55,629 bases of DNA from a virus: IMG/VR virus record IMGVR_UViG_3300037247_000947, positions 1 to 55,629 of that record. The stretch is one strand, 5' to 3'. The position numbers and the translations under genes were made by a program. Under the pieces are notes generated by a model. The model saw nothing but the letters and a program-made list of their open reading frames with translations. It did not search any database and had not been told where the DNA came from. Below are positions 13,293 to 21,674 of the stretch, piece by piece. Numbering within the stretch: the stretch's first letter is position 1; each line of letters starts with the position of its first letter.

Positions 13293-13520
13293 TTAACGGT
13301 CTCGAATAGGATTGGAGCCTCTCTTGTGCTCTCCACACCAGTCATCACTAAAAACTACGGGATAGCCTTTCATCGTAGGAGCTTGACGACGGCAACGACC
13401 TTCTTCAGCACCTACTGATGTTGCAGGAGGTACGTCGGCACCGGAGGAATGTTCTATCTTAGGTACATAGAACATACATGAGGAACATCCGAAGTCTGTT
13501 TTTCTGTCCCATCTATCCAT
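13293..13520 (-). CDS. Phage zinc-binding protein (CxxCxF ... DWCGEHK type)
   Basis: 75 residues. CSSCMFYVP, GRCRRQAPTMKGYPVV and DWCGEHK reproduce a small zinc-binding protein found in many phages and prophages. Four cysteines and one histidine are the likely ligands. Function not established. Leader GAAAGGAAAGCAAAGATG; overlaps the upstream gene by eight bases. Confidence 0.7.
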   Translation of the reverse strand: MDRWDRKTDFGCSSCMFYVPKIEHSSGADVPPATSVGAEEGRCRRQAPTMKGYPVVFSDDWCGEHKRGSNPIRDR

Positions 13521-13758
13521 CTTTGCTTTCCTTTCCTGAGTTTTGAAATCCTATCTTGCCATTTTCAACTGCCGGAGCAATCTCAAAGTCACTCATGTTT
13601 GTCGTATTTGACACACCGCCATCAAAATAACAGATAGTATAATAATGTCCTTGTAGTGAGTCTGTGATAGAGACTATCTGGCCAAGAAAGAGAGGATTTA
13701 TAACTGAGGTTACTTTGTCTCCAATGCTAAACTTACTCACTTTTTCTTCCCCTGACAT
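13513..13758 (-). CDS. Small beta-rich (SH3/KOW-like) protein
   Basis: 81 residues. FSIGDKVTSVINPLFLGQIV and YYTICYFDGGVSNTTNMSDFEI have the strand pattern of a small SH3-like barrel. A GAGGTGGCCG precedes the ATG. It overlaps the 26-residue basic peptide gene upstream. Role unknown. Confidence 0.55.
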   Translation of the reverse strand: MSGEEKVSKFSIGDKVTSVINPLFLGQIVSITDSLQGHYYTICYFDGGVSNTTNMSDFEIAPAVENGKIGFQNSGKESKDG

Positions 13759-13817
13759 TTACGACGGCCACCTCGATGTTTGGGATAGCCACTCTTCTTT
13801 GTTTGTCCCTTAGCCAT
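13737..13817 (-). CDS. 26-residue basic peptide
   Basis: MAKGQTKKSGYPKHRGGRRK then CQGKKK. AAAGGAAGACTGAGA stands in front of the ATG and the stop overlaps the next gene. Half the residues are Lys/Arg, so it may bind nucleic acid. It resembles the 27-residue peptide encoded at 27243-27326 in length, Gly/Ser-Tyr start and Lys-rich end. Confidence 0.5.
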   Translation of the reverse strand: MAKGQTKKSGYPKHRGGRRKCQGKKK

Positions 13818-14106
13818 TCTCAGTCTTCCTTTCGGGCCACTGCTGTCCTTCCGCGTAGCGATAACTCTCCATCCATTGCTGTTGAGCGGCTACTGTTAGT
13901 CCTTCAATATCAATTGGTATGACAAGGTGAGCTATACCATTGTCATCGAAAACATAGAAGCCGTATGTTGTAGAATCAGCAGAACTAGAAGAGACAGTAT
14001 CACAGGCTATTTCTAATTCTTGTCCTGCCTTTGGCTTGGGCAGTAACAAAGCAAGGGGGGCAATCAAGAGGGACTTTAGAATATTTCTACGACTTGTCTT
14101 CATCAT
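13810..14106 (-). CDS. Exported protein with twin-arginine-type signal
   Basis: 98 residues. SRRNILK (5-11) followed by a hydrophobic stretch (SLLIAPLALLLP) and KPKAGQ fits the Tat signal consensus SRRxxLK. The mature part is about 70 residues, beta-rich at first (YGFYVFDDNGIAHLVIPIDI), then a helical WMESYRYAEGQQW end. Tat substrates are rare in phages. Targets could be the envelope during lysis or exclusion of other phages. Leader GGAAGGAAAACTGGAATG. Confidence 0.6.
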   Translation of the reverse strand: MMKTSRRNILKSLLIAPLALLLPKPKAGQELEIACDTVSSSSADSTTYGFYVFDDNGIAHLVIPIDIEGLTVAAQQQWMESYRYAEGQQWPERKTENG

Positions 14107-14125
14107 TCCAGTTTTCCTTCCAACC

Positions 14126-14338
14126 CTACTGCTGTGTTATCCAATGTCTAAGCCTGTCCTTGAGTAGTAAGTTTATCTCTTCATCTCCTCTAAGCAACTC
14201 CTCAGCCCTGTCTTTGAGAACCAGCTTGACCTCAGTCTCGATACCATGACCAAGTTGTGCAACAATAACATCCTTTGCCGCCTCCTTAATTATATTATCG
14301 AAGGCTTCCTTTGTTAGTCTTTCAATATCAATATTCAT
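14126..14338 (-). CDS. Helical hypothetical protein
   Basis: 70 residues, almost entirely predicted helix with heptad-like Leu/Ile spacing. Leader GAAAGGAAAGTTGCC. It is the first gene after the promoter at 14384-14412. Unassigned. Confidence 0.6.
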   Translation of the reverse strand: MNIDIERLTKEAFDNIIKEAAKDVIVAQLGHGIETEVKLVLKDRAEELLRGDEEINLLLKDRLRHWITQQ

Positions 14339-14383
14339 GGCAACTTTCCTTTCAATTTCCCAAACAGACTAAATTTCCTATAT

Positions 14384-14412
14384 AGGATATTACCGATATT
14401 CAGGAAAGTCAA
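14384..14412 (-). promoter_or_regulatory. Sigma70-like promoter for the 11.3-14.3 kb cluster
   Basis: TTGACT (14407-14412, minus strand) and TATCCT (14384-14389) are 17 bases apart, about 45 bases ahead of the first gene. The -35 box overlaps the stop codon of the upstream virion-cluster gene. Its CTTGACTTT start is shared with the promoter at 10975-11002. Confidence 0.5.
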
Positions 14413-14591
14413 GCACTTTCTCCACTATTTTTGATAATTTCAGCAATTTTCTCCTGCAATTCCTTATTCCTCCCTCTCAGATGGTCTTTTTGCGCTTCCG
14501 AGATTGTCAGAAGTTTGTCCAATCTCGCATTCTTAGTCTCCAAGACCTCGATATACTCCCTGTCCGGCAGATCTCTTCTCAGACTATCCAT
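14409..14591 (-). CDS. Coiled-coil hypothetical protein
   Basis: 60 residues (MDSLRRDLPDREYIEVLETK ...), a continuous charged helix with coiled-coil spacing. The ATGGATAG arrangement overlaps the stop of the gene upstream, so translation is probably coupled. A longer frame (Arg-rich start) is possible but would overlap the neighbour completely, so it was not used. Confidence 0.5.
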   Translation of the reverse strand: MDSLRRDLPDREYIEVLETKNARLDKLLTISEAQKDHLRGRNKELQEKIAEIIKNSGESA

Positions 14592-14745
14592 GATGTGGCC
14601 CAAAGTATTTCGCAACCATTGTTTCAGCCCTTTTCCTTCCCTCCTCCACCTTCTTCTTCCTCTTGCCCTTCTTATCAAGATAAACATCCTTGAGAAGGCC
14701 ATCCTTTCCATCATCATTACTCATATCCCTTATAGTAGTAGTCAT
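14584..14745 (-). CDS. Small basic hypothetical protein
   Basis: 53 residues, MTTTIRDMSNDDGKDGLLKD continuing into a KKGKRKKKVEEGRKRAETM run. TAAGGAGACTGTGTT gives a strong ribosome binding site eight bases from the ATG. This frame is preferred over the overlapping Arg-rich one because of that site and the clean stop-start overlap below it. Confidence 0.55.
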   Translation of the reverse strand: MTTTIRDMSNDDGKDGLLKDVYLDKKGKRKKKVEEGRKRAETMVAKYFGPHHG

Positions 14746-14757
14746 AACACAGTCTCC

Positions 14758-14994
14758 TTAGTTTGTCAAGAGATAAACGATAAAAATTACAAGAAGGGAG
14801 GTGGCAAAACCAATCGCCCACTTCTTCCAGCTCTGGAGACTTTTAATCCTCTCGTCATGGCGGGCAACATGTTCTACAAGGCCCGTACCGCCGTTACCTT
14901 CAAGGATGCGAAATATCTTGGCAGTATGGTTTTCGATTCGGTCAAGCTGTGGCTGACATACCTTTGAATATTGTTCTGACTCATCCATTGGCAT
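14758..14994 (-). CDS. Single-span membrane protein, holin candidate
   Basis: 78 residues: a polar, coiled-coil-like N-terminal half with GNGGTGLVEHVARHDERI, then one transmembrane helix (KWAIGFATSLLVIFIVYLL) at the C-terminus. This layout occurs in phage XhlA/holin-like proteins. It starts in the TAATG overlap with the end of the large ejection protein, a common place for lysis genes. No endolysin is next to it. Confidence 0.6.
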   Translation of the reverse strand: MPMDESEQYSKVCQPQLDRIENHTAKIFRILEGNGGTGLVEHVARHDERIKSLQSWKKWAIGFATSLLVIFIVYLLTN

Positions 14995-17885
14995 TACTCT
15001 TGTCTCCTTGAAGAAAAATCCTCTTGATTGGCCCGAATCTTTATGTCTCTCTGGGCGTTTTTCTTGGCTCTTCTAATGATATTCTTGATTAACGGCTGAT
15101 TAGTCTTGCCAGACGGAGACATCCTATTGATATTCTCAGCAACAAGGTTCTGATACTCCTGGTATCTATCCTTGTTAAGTCTCCAGTCACCAAGCATACG
15201 AGAAACTCCTCCGATACGGACTTTGAACGTCTCCAAATGCTGTCGCATCTGTGGATTTATCATCTTCAGGACTCTCTTCTCAGACTCAACCTGTTCACGT
15301 TCCATCTGTCCGAGACCAATTTTTTCTCTTTCAAACTTAATACTCTCCTTTGTCTTTTTCCAATCAGGATTTATATTGGACATTAGTTTTTGCGCCAGGG
15401 GTCCTGTCTCATCCCAAGCCTTGCCATACCTTCTTCTGGAGGCCTCATCCTGCTGGAGAGCAAGTTTTTGTCCCTTTGATATAGGCCATGTACCAGTTCC
15501 TATTCCAAGGATGGCTGCTGGTGTTGTAATAAGTGCTTCTCCTGCCCCTTGGTACACGGCAGCATCGAGAATATCCTGACCTGCCAGGGGAACAAGTCGC
15601 TTGAACAGAATTCCCTCTGATATTTTACCAGCTTGTTGCTCGAATACTGTCTCTGCTTGCCCTGGAACCTCACCGAAGAGACGAGCTACCTCCATCTTGT
15701 CACCAACGAAAGTAGTCCCAGTCCACATATCAACAACAAAACTTGGTGCCGGAGCAAGTTTTGACCTAAGAAATCTCTTTCCAACTTCAGTTGGAGTTGT
15801 CTCAAACATCCTCCCTGTTATGGCTTGTTTCTGCTCTCCCGTAAGAGCTTGAACAGTGTATCGAGCAAGGGGTTGGTAGCCAGCAAAAGCTTCAAAACGA
15901 CTATTGCCAATACGGACTTTTCCGAAATCAGATGAGCGAGGGTCTATTTCAACATCAACTCTTGGATCATCTCCCCAGTAGAATTTGACGGCTGCAAGGA
16001 TAGCTGTATTTGTACCAACAAAGGTGGTTATGTCGGCGGCGGCCATCTTTGAAACGGGATGGGCTGGAATCATTCCTCCAGAGACACCCCAAGGAACTGC
16101 TTTTGCTGCCTGATTTAAGAGTTGGACGCGAGAGGCCAGCCACTTTGGAGAGAAGAATAGAGCATTCATCGCCGCTCCATTTTGCTCAAGAACCTTGAAT
16201 GGGAGCTTACCCCGACCCGTGAGAGCATTGACATAGTTGGCAAGTAGTTTGTAATCTGCTGTCTTTTTTCCAGTTCCTTTCCATAGCTCCATAGTTTTAC
16301 TGAAGAGGTCAAACCGCATCTTATTGCCAAAGGTTACAAAGGCTCTCTCAGAGGCTTTAACGCCAGGAAGGATATGGGCAAAGCGACTCATAAACTCTTC
16401 CGGCCTTGCAGAAATGGCCTCGGCAAATCCAGAAATACTTGGCTGATACAACTTATACTTTACCGCTTCCGGCCAGTATTTACTTGTTCTAATTGTATTC
16501 TCAATCGTCAGTGCTCCTTCCTCACTGCCAAATGCTTTTATTTGAGATACGAATGCGTCTGACCAGAGTTTAGGATGGCGCAAACCTGCAATGTAGTTTT
16601 GTCTAAGACTTGCACTTAGGTCGTAAGAAGTAAGAAGAGTTCGAGGCATGTTTAGAATATCTAACATTGCCGCCTCAATTTTCTGTGGAGTTGTTCTAAG
16701 ATGAAGGAGTGACTTTATGATGCCGGAACCAAATTCTCGCTCCAACAACTCTAACTGATTAGGTTGTGGTTTGTACCCTGCCAATAAAGATTCCAGTCCC
16801 TTTTTGGCCTGTATCTTGTCAAAGACTAAAAGCTTTTTACTGAGTCGTAGCTGCTCGGCCAATGCGCCTTTCTCGGCAGGGGACATAGCCATTCCTGGAG
16901 GAGTAAAGTCAGGTGCAGTAATTCTACCTTTAAGTGCACCAGCAGCTCTTCGCCAAGCCTTCTCTCCCGTGTATTGCTCAAGTGCTTGACCAGCCTTACC
17001 AGCTCTTTGTTGGAGAGTAATATGTTTGATTCTCTCAAATTGAGGTTGGATACGTTTAGCTGCCCGAACTAAACGAGAGAGTTTCTGTATTGGTATTTCA
17101 GTTTCAAGAGTAGCTTCTGGAAGCGGTTCACCGGCTCTTTGAAGTCTCCCGCTGACAGTCTTCCATGCTTGTTTGAATTTTGTACGAGCAAGTCGCCCGC
17201 CACCAGGTTCAATCTCTCCGGCTTCTGCCAATTTCACCTTCTTAACTGCTTCGACTCTGGCAACTTTCTCAGCATATCCAGGGCGACCCATTCTGTATTG
17301 CCTAAGTGCTCTTGGACCAAATAACAAAATAGTATCGGCAGAGGTAGTCATAACTGGCTCATACCAAGCTGGCGGCTTCTCTCCTACCAATGGTTCATAC
17401 CAATCCTCTGCCAACATCTTGCCAAAAGTAGGGGCTTCTTTTATATCTCCAGGTTTGCGAAGGGCTGTCTTTAGACCTTTGAATACTGACTCTGGATACT
17501 TCCGAAGCTCTCCCGTTTCGATAGTTTCCAGTCTTCCTTTTCCTACAGCAGCAAACAAGGGTCTGACAAGTCCGGTGGCAGCAATATTGAGTCTTTCGAT
17601 AGCACTGCCAATACCTGAATATGTAACTCGTGGCAGGAAAGTTATCGTACGATACAATTTCTCGGCACGTCCTGGCCTTGTCCATCTTCCACCATTATAA
17701 CCTTCCTCAGTAGGAAAGAAAGCATGTTCCTTCCAAGCACCTATTTGAGATTCCCACCAGGATGGTTCTGGAGCAGCTTCAATTTCTCCGAATGGGTTTT
17801 CCACACGGAAAGCAGGTTCAGGGACAGGTTTCAGGTCAAGAGATGGTTTTAGATCGAGAACGGGTTGTAAGTCTAATTTTGCCAT
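14994..17885 (-). CDS. Large internal virion (ejection) protein, LPD38-like
   Basis: 963 residues. The N-terminus has short LDLKP repeats. A central segment beginning DLSASLRQNYIAGLRHPK and continuing to FGSEEGALTIENTI (about 405-450) corresponds to the LPD38-type domain of large podovirus virion proteins (DLSxxLRQ...HP). The remainder is helix-rich and Lys/Arg-rich. Such proteins enter the cell with the DNA or line the ejection channel. No lytic transglycosylase motif was seen. It is followed by three smaller proteins of the same cluster. Confidence 0.65.
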   Translation of the reverse strand: MAKLDLQPVLDLKPSLDLKPVPEPAFRVENPFGEIEAAPEPSWWESQIGAWKEHAFFPTEEGYNGGRWTRPGRAEKLYRTITFLPRVTYSGIGSAIERLNIAATGLVRPLFAAVGKGRLETIETGELRKYPESVFKGLKTALRKPGDIKEAPTFGKMLAEDWYEPLVGEKPPAWYEPVMTTSADTILLFGPRALRQYRMGRPGYAEKVARVEAVKKVKLAEAGEIEPGGGRLARTKFKQAWKTVSGRLQRAGEPLPEATLETEIPIQKLSRLVRAAKRIQPQFERIKHITLQQRAGKAGQALEQYTGEKAWRRAAGALKGRITAPDFTPPGMAMSPAEKGALAEQLRLSKKLLVFDKIQAKKGLESLLAGYKPQPNQLELLEREFGSGIIKSLLHLRTTPQKIEAAMLDILNMPRTLLTSYDLSASLRQNYIAGLRHPKLWSDAFVSQIKAFGSEEGALTIENTIRTSKYWPEAVKYKLYQPSISGFAEAISARPEEFMSRFAHILPGVKASERAFVTFGNKMRFDLFSKTMELWKGTGKKTADYKLLANYVNALTGRGKLPFKVLEQNGAAMNALFFSPKWLASRVQLLNQAAKAVPWGVSGGMIPAHPVSKMAAADITTFVGTNTAILAAVKFYWGDDPRVDVEIDPRSSDFGKVRIGNSRFEAFAGYQPLARYTVQALTGEQKQAITGRMFETTPTEVGKRFLRSKLAPAPSFVVDMWTGTTFVGDKMEVARLFGEVPGQAETVFEQQAGKISEGILFKRLVPLAGQDILDAAVYQGAGEALITTPAAILGIGTGTWPISKGQKLALQQDEASRRRYGKAWDETGPLAQKLMSNINPDWKKTKESIKFEREKIGLGQMEREQVESEKRVLKMINPQMRQHLETFKVRIGGVSRMLGDWRLNKDRYQEYQNLVAENINRMSPSGKTNQPLIKNIIRRAKKNAQRDIKIRANQEDFSSRRQE

Positions 17886-17887
17886 TA

Positions 17888-18625
17888 CTATTCTACAAGG
17901 GTGTATCCTTGGGCAAGGGCAGTATCTAATTGCTCTTTCGGTATGGTGAACTTGCGACCACGTTCATCTTGGACTTCAACTCTTTCACTATCGGCAGTAG
18001 CAGGAAATGCTGTATCTGTCTGTTTTAGTTGGTCTTCTGCCGCCTTCATACCTTGATTCATAAGAGCCTGTCCAGCTTCTTGTCCTTCAAGTGTTATTGC
18101 CTCGTTCATCATTGTTTTACCAGCGGTAATCAATGCTGCTGGTGTCATTGCTGGTGGAGCAAGGCGATTATATCTATCTGCGGCGAGCTGGGCTGTATTT
18201 TCAGAATATCCCTGTTCAGTGTAATACTCCCTTGTTCCTGTTCGAGGTCTTGTACGAAAAGCGGTGAGCGATTTAGCAGAAGCTTGTTGCCTTGCCTCTG
18301 TTATTCCAAATCGTCTCTTAGATTCTACCGCTTGCTCTCCACGAAAGGCAAGGTTTTCTGCCTGTGTTGTCTCTCTATAAGTTTGGGCAGTGTCAAAGCG
18401 TCCTTGGGTAGCTGCAAATCCTTTTCGTGTGAGTTCCTGACCAGCTTCAAATCGAGTTTGGATACCAACTTGGCCTACATTGAACCTTCTTGTGCCCTCT
18501 GTTAGTTGCCTCTCGTATCTATCTTCCTGTCTGCGCTGAAATTCAAGCTGGAGCTGTAGCCCCTTAAGCTGAAGATAACGATTTATAAGATTCTGCTGAA
18601 ATGCTAAACCTGGGTCTTGCGCCAT
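17888..18625 (-). CDS. Internal virion protein, helical
   Basis: 245 residues, rich in Gln, Arg, Glu and Ala and almost all helical to about residue 150. The C-terminus (RKFTIPKEQLDTALAQGYT) is a short motif I have seen at the ends of other phage virion proteins. Its position between the large ejection protein and the Gly/Ala-rich protein fits an internal core or ejection role. Start follows an adjacent gene by 11 bases. Confidence 0.55.
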   Translation of the reverse strand: MAQDPGLAFQQNLINRYLQLKGLQLQLEFQRRQEDRYERQLTEGTRRFNVGQVGIQTRFEAGQELTRKGFAATQGRFDTAQTYRETTQAENLAFRGEQAVESKRRFGITEARQQASAKSLTAFRTRPRTGTREYYTEQGYSENTAQLAADRYNRLAPPAMTPAALITAGKTMMNEAITLEGQEAGQALMNQGMKAAEDQLKQTDTAFPATADSERVEVQDERGRKFTIPKEQLDTALAQGYTLVE

Positions 18626-18636
18626 TATACTATTCC

Positions 18637-19329
18637 CTAACCATATACCTTGTTCATTGCAAGTAACTGCGCGATATTTCCAAGAGTTTGTCCCTGTGTC
18701 GCTCCCCTTGCCTGTGCCAATTCCTGATTTATCAAGTCTGATTGAGCTTGCAGCACCGGAGTCTGGAGTTGCGAGTTGATAAAGTTCTGCAACTGACTCA
18801 TGCGATTCAGTGTAAATCGACGGCGGGCTTCTCCAGCTTGTCGCGGTCCTTCCTGTGCTCCTCGTATTGCCGATGCACCTTCTGCAACCATAGCCTTGGC
18901 AACCCCTCCTGAAACAACATTATCATTAGTTGTAACTCCCTGAAACATCCGGCTCGATGCCCTGCTTCTAAGTTGCTCAATCTTCCTGGCCTGTCCGATA
19001 AATCTGGAGGCAAGGTTCTCAGGAAAGAGTTTGTTCTTCTTCAATGACTCATAAAGACTTGTCTCAAGGGCCTTTCCTTTTGCAGTGAGTTCTACCTTTG
19101 CCGATGGTGCCCCTCCTGTTGATACTCCACCTCCCAAAGCCTGTCCTGCCGCAGCACCGATACCGAGTGTAAGTCCAGGGTTTGCTCCCATCCAGCCACC
19201 AATACTGGCAAGAAGACCACCACCAGCGGCAGCGGCAGTCATTGAAGACAGGGCTGCGGTAGAGCCAATAGTTGCGCTACCAGTAAGACCGGCACCTAAT
19301 GCTCCGGCTAATACGAGTGGAAGAGCCAT
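18637..19329 (-). CDS. Internal virion protein with hydrophobic Gly/Ala-rich N-terminus
   Basis: 230 residues. The first 70 are Gly/Ala/Leu-rich (LVLAGALGAGLTGSATIGST...), likely membrane-inserting, then a charged helical part with GNIAQLLAMNKVYG at the end. This is the layout of T7 gp14-like or P22 gp7-like ejection proteins that enter the outer membrane. No homologue was verified. Confidence 0.55.
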   Translation of the reverse strand: MALPLVLAGALGAGLTGSATIGSTAALSSMTAAAAGGGLLASIGGWMGANPGLTLGIGAAAGQALGGGVSTGGAPSAKVELTAKGKALETSLYESLKKNKLFPENLASRFIGQARKIEQLRSRASSRMFQGVTTNDNVVSGGVAKAMVAEGASAIRGAQEGPRQAGEARRRFTLNRMSQLQNFINSQLQTPVLQAQSDLINQELAQARGATQGQTLGNIAQLLAMNKVYG

Positions 19330-19341
19330 TATATTCTCCTG

Positions 19342-19977
19342 TTATCCAAACTTGGTAAATTCCCGACCATAGCCAATTGGCCCTGCAATCAGCATACCGG
19401 CAGCACCTCCCAATCCTCCGGCAAGACCAGAAGCAAAGGAAGGGGCATAAGCCTGTCTTAAGGCCGACTGATTATAAAGACTTGTAATTGCAGTCCCCAT
19501 TCTTCTCTCTCCTCCGACAGCGCCAAAGGCCATCGTTTGCGCCCTCTGGACGTCCTCGAATGGCTGCATCTCAAACTCCTCCCTCACTCCCTGTTTCTGT
19601 CTTGCAAACTCAGCATTCAAGGAGTTACTGATAAACTCTCTCACCTTCAAATCAGCCTTGGGGATTGTCCTCTCCATCATACTCGTCATTCCTCGATGTG
19701 CTTCCTCAAACCCTCCCTGTGTTGCTGATAGCAACTCCCTCATACTCTGGCCGGTAATTCCAGGAGTCAGACCTTGACCTTCCAGTCCTGACTGAATCAT
19801 GGGATAAAGTTCGGATTGAAATTCCTTCCCCCTTGGGTCAAGTTCCGGAACCGGAGGGGGAGCAGGGGTACCGCCACCACCACCTCCGAAGAGACCAAAG
19901 AGAAAGTTTACAGTCCCAAGAGAGTTACCATGCCAAAGTGATGGTAGCTTTAGTTGTATGATAAAGTCATCTTCCAT
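19342..19977 (-). CDS. Virion protein, probable ejection protein
   Basis: 211 residues. A hydrophobic FLFGLFGGGGGG stretch and a PAPPPVPELDP linker precede a helical body; the end is again Gly/Ala-rich (GLAGGLGGAAGMLIAGPIG). Its ATG overlaps the previous stop (TAATG) with no ribosome binding site, so it depends on translational coupling. Similar in style to its downstream neighbour. Confidence 0.5.
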   Translation of the reverse strand: MEDDFIIQLKLPSLWHGNSLGTVNFLFGLFGGGGGGTPAPPPVPELDPRGKEFQSELYPMIQSGLEGQGLTPGITGQSMRELLSATQGGFEEAHRGMTSMMERTIPKADLKVREFISNSLNAEFARQKQGVREEFEMQPFEDVQRAQTMAFGAVGGERRMGTAITSLYNQSALRQAYAPSFASGLAGGLGGAAGMLIAGPIGYGREFTKFG

Positions 19978-20180
19978 TATTCAAATACCTTTAGAATACT
20001 CGTCAACCGCGTCTGGCTTGTGTCTATCTCATCTATTTGTTCTTGCAACTCTGCCAGTCTATCAGGAATGTGGTCAAGTTCCGTTTGGAGTTCAGCTTTG
20101 TCCCGTTCAACGACAGTCGGGGGAACAGTCGTGGTTATCTCTACCGTTTTGTCGTCTATCTTTTTGTAAGTCTCAGCCAT
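19977..20180 (-). CDS. Small coiled-coil protein
   Basis: 67 residues: a short beta part (KTVEITTTVPPTVVERD) then a heptad-rich helix (LDHIPDRLAELQEQIDEIDT). It sits between the receptor-type protein and the ejection proteins and is common in this position in podovirus-like genomes. Possibly a virion component or assembly factor. Confidence 0.55.
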   Translation of the reverse strand: MAETYKKIDDKTVEITTTVPPTVVERDKAELQTELDHIPDRLAELQEQIDEIDTSQTRLTSILKVFE

Positions 20181-20189
20181 TGTATCCTC

Positions 20190-21674
20190 TCAAAATAACT
20201 CAAGCCAGTTCATTGATATAACACTGTCAACATTTCCACTTGATGATTCAAGACTAACAGTAAGCGTTTCGCCCGGATTGAGTTTTTCCATTACCTTAGT
20301 GAAATCAATTATAGGGGCCGCTCCCTCAGTTATGATTTGTGTAAATACAAGAGTCCCGCCCGAAACCGCAGTGGCAGAGTTATCTGTACGGACAACAGAC
20401 GTATTAGCATCAACTGCGGAAAATGAAGCTGCTGTAAGTGTAGCATTAAGCCTTACTCTGATTGTCGATGGCTTGTTTGCACTAGCAGAATCTATTGAGG
20501 CGGTAAAGATAGTAGGCTCTACTCTTACGCGATTTATCTTGCTTTGATATACGGTATGGTTGTGGATTGAAAATAAAGGTGTTTCATCCGTTCCAGTGGC
20601 GGAGTCTTCGGCAGTGATATTATTTACTATCCCCTCTTCTAAGTCCTTCCCCTCAATTGCTCCCATCATGGAAGCTGACTCCAAGACTATATTAGTAGTA
20701 TTGCTTGTATTTGCTACCGCCATGCACACTGGCAGAGTAGGATTGTCCAATGATGGTATAGTGTTGGCATTGGCATATTCTATCCTATGGACTAAGACAA
20801 ACCTTCCTGTTGAGGGATTCTCAATATAAAACTCAATAGCTCCAAATCCGAGCCATTGATAGCGGATTTCAAAAACATTTCCATTTGTAAATGTCAGACT
20901 TGGTAAAGTCTCTGCGCCCGCCGCTTTATCTGCACTCCAAGCAGTCTGTGCTTTGATTGTTTCTGTCGGGGCCACTCCTACAACGCTTCGTGCAAATGTT
21001 CCTGCTGCTGATGTAGCGGTAGTTATTTCGTAAGTTCCTGTCTGTGACGCGGCGTTATAAGACTCAAAGACAATGTTTGGCCCCATTGAATGAGCCTTCC
21101 AGCCCTGACCAACATCAGAATAATCATGGTTGGCTATCTCATTAGCGGTTAAAGTTCTTGTACTGGTATTATCCGCAACTTGGGCTGTTACAACCACTGC
21201 GGCACCAGTTGAGTCTCCATCAAGAGTTATTTCGATACTTTCTGCATCCTGCGAAGCTGCTGATATTGTAAGTGTTCTAATCTCAGGCGAGCCACCTTGT
21301 CGTCTTAATATTCCGAAGGCAGTCCCATTGTAGCCAAAGAAGTATCCCTCTGACGAAGTCCCTATGCCGATATACTGAGTGGAATTTGCCGCTCCCGCTG
21401 TAAATACACCCGTTCCTCTCCATAGTCCTCCTTGGCCCGCATTGTACTTGACGGCTATTCTCGAAAGCAAGGAAGATGACCGATTAGTTCCAGAACCAGT
21501 TGAAACCTTGAACTTGTTATTATTTATAGACGAGGTTCCCTTGTTGTCTCGCGCCTCCATTATCCTGGTATTGATATTATAAGCAGAATGAACTTGGACT
21601 ATCGGAGTGAGTTCCGCGTTTAACATCTCTCCAAAGGCCGTCTTTTGGTTCTCAACAAAAGGATTATAACTCAT
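20190..21674 (-). CDS. Tail/virion surface protein, beta-rich
   Basis: 494 residues from the ATG that overlaps the preceding stop (TAATG) after GGGAGATACAG. The N-terminal part (FGEMLNAELTPIVQVHSAYN, then GTSSEGYFFGYNGTAFGILRR) matches a family of beta-sandwich virion proteins often annotated as phage structural or receptor-binding. The remainder is Thr/Ser/Ala-rich beta. It probably sits on the tail or capsid surface; ligand unknown. Confidence 0.6.
   Translation of the reverse strand: MSYNPFVENQKTAFGEMLNAELTPIVQVHSAYNINTRIMEARDNKGTSSINNNKFKVSTGSGTNRSSSLLSRIAVKYNAGQGGLWRGTGVFTAGAANSTQYIGIGTSSEGYFFGYNGTAFGILRRQGGSPEIRTLTISAASQDAESIEITLDGDSTGAAVVVTAQVADNTSTRTLTANEIANHDYSDVGQGWKAHSMGPNIVFESYNAASQTGTYEITTATSAAGTFARSVVGVAPTETIKAQTAWSADKAAGAETLPSLTFTNGNVFEIRYQWLGFGAIEFYIENPSTGRFVLVHRIEYANANTIPSLDNPTLPVCMAVANTSNTTNIVLESASMMGAIEGKDLEEGIVNNITAEDSATGTDETPLFSIHNHTVYQSKINRVRVEPTIFTASIDSASANKPSTIRVRLNATLTAASFSAVDANTSVVRTDNSATAVSGGTLVFTQIITEGAAPIIDFTKVMEKLNPGETLTVSLESSSGNVDSVISMNWLELF

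Noticed and set aside
14409-14717. 102-residue Arg-rich frame
   Set aside because: It overlaps a better-supported gene (14584-14745) that has a strong ribosome binding site; only its last 60 codons are kept as a gene.
15172-19372. Several 60-175-codon plus-strand ORFs opposite the ejection protein genes
   Set aside because: Low-complexity antisense translations of Lys/Arg/Gln-rich genes without ribosome binding sites.
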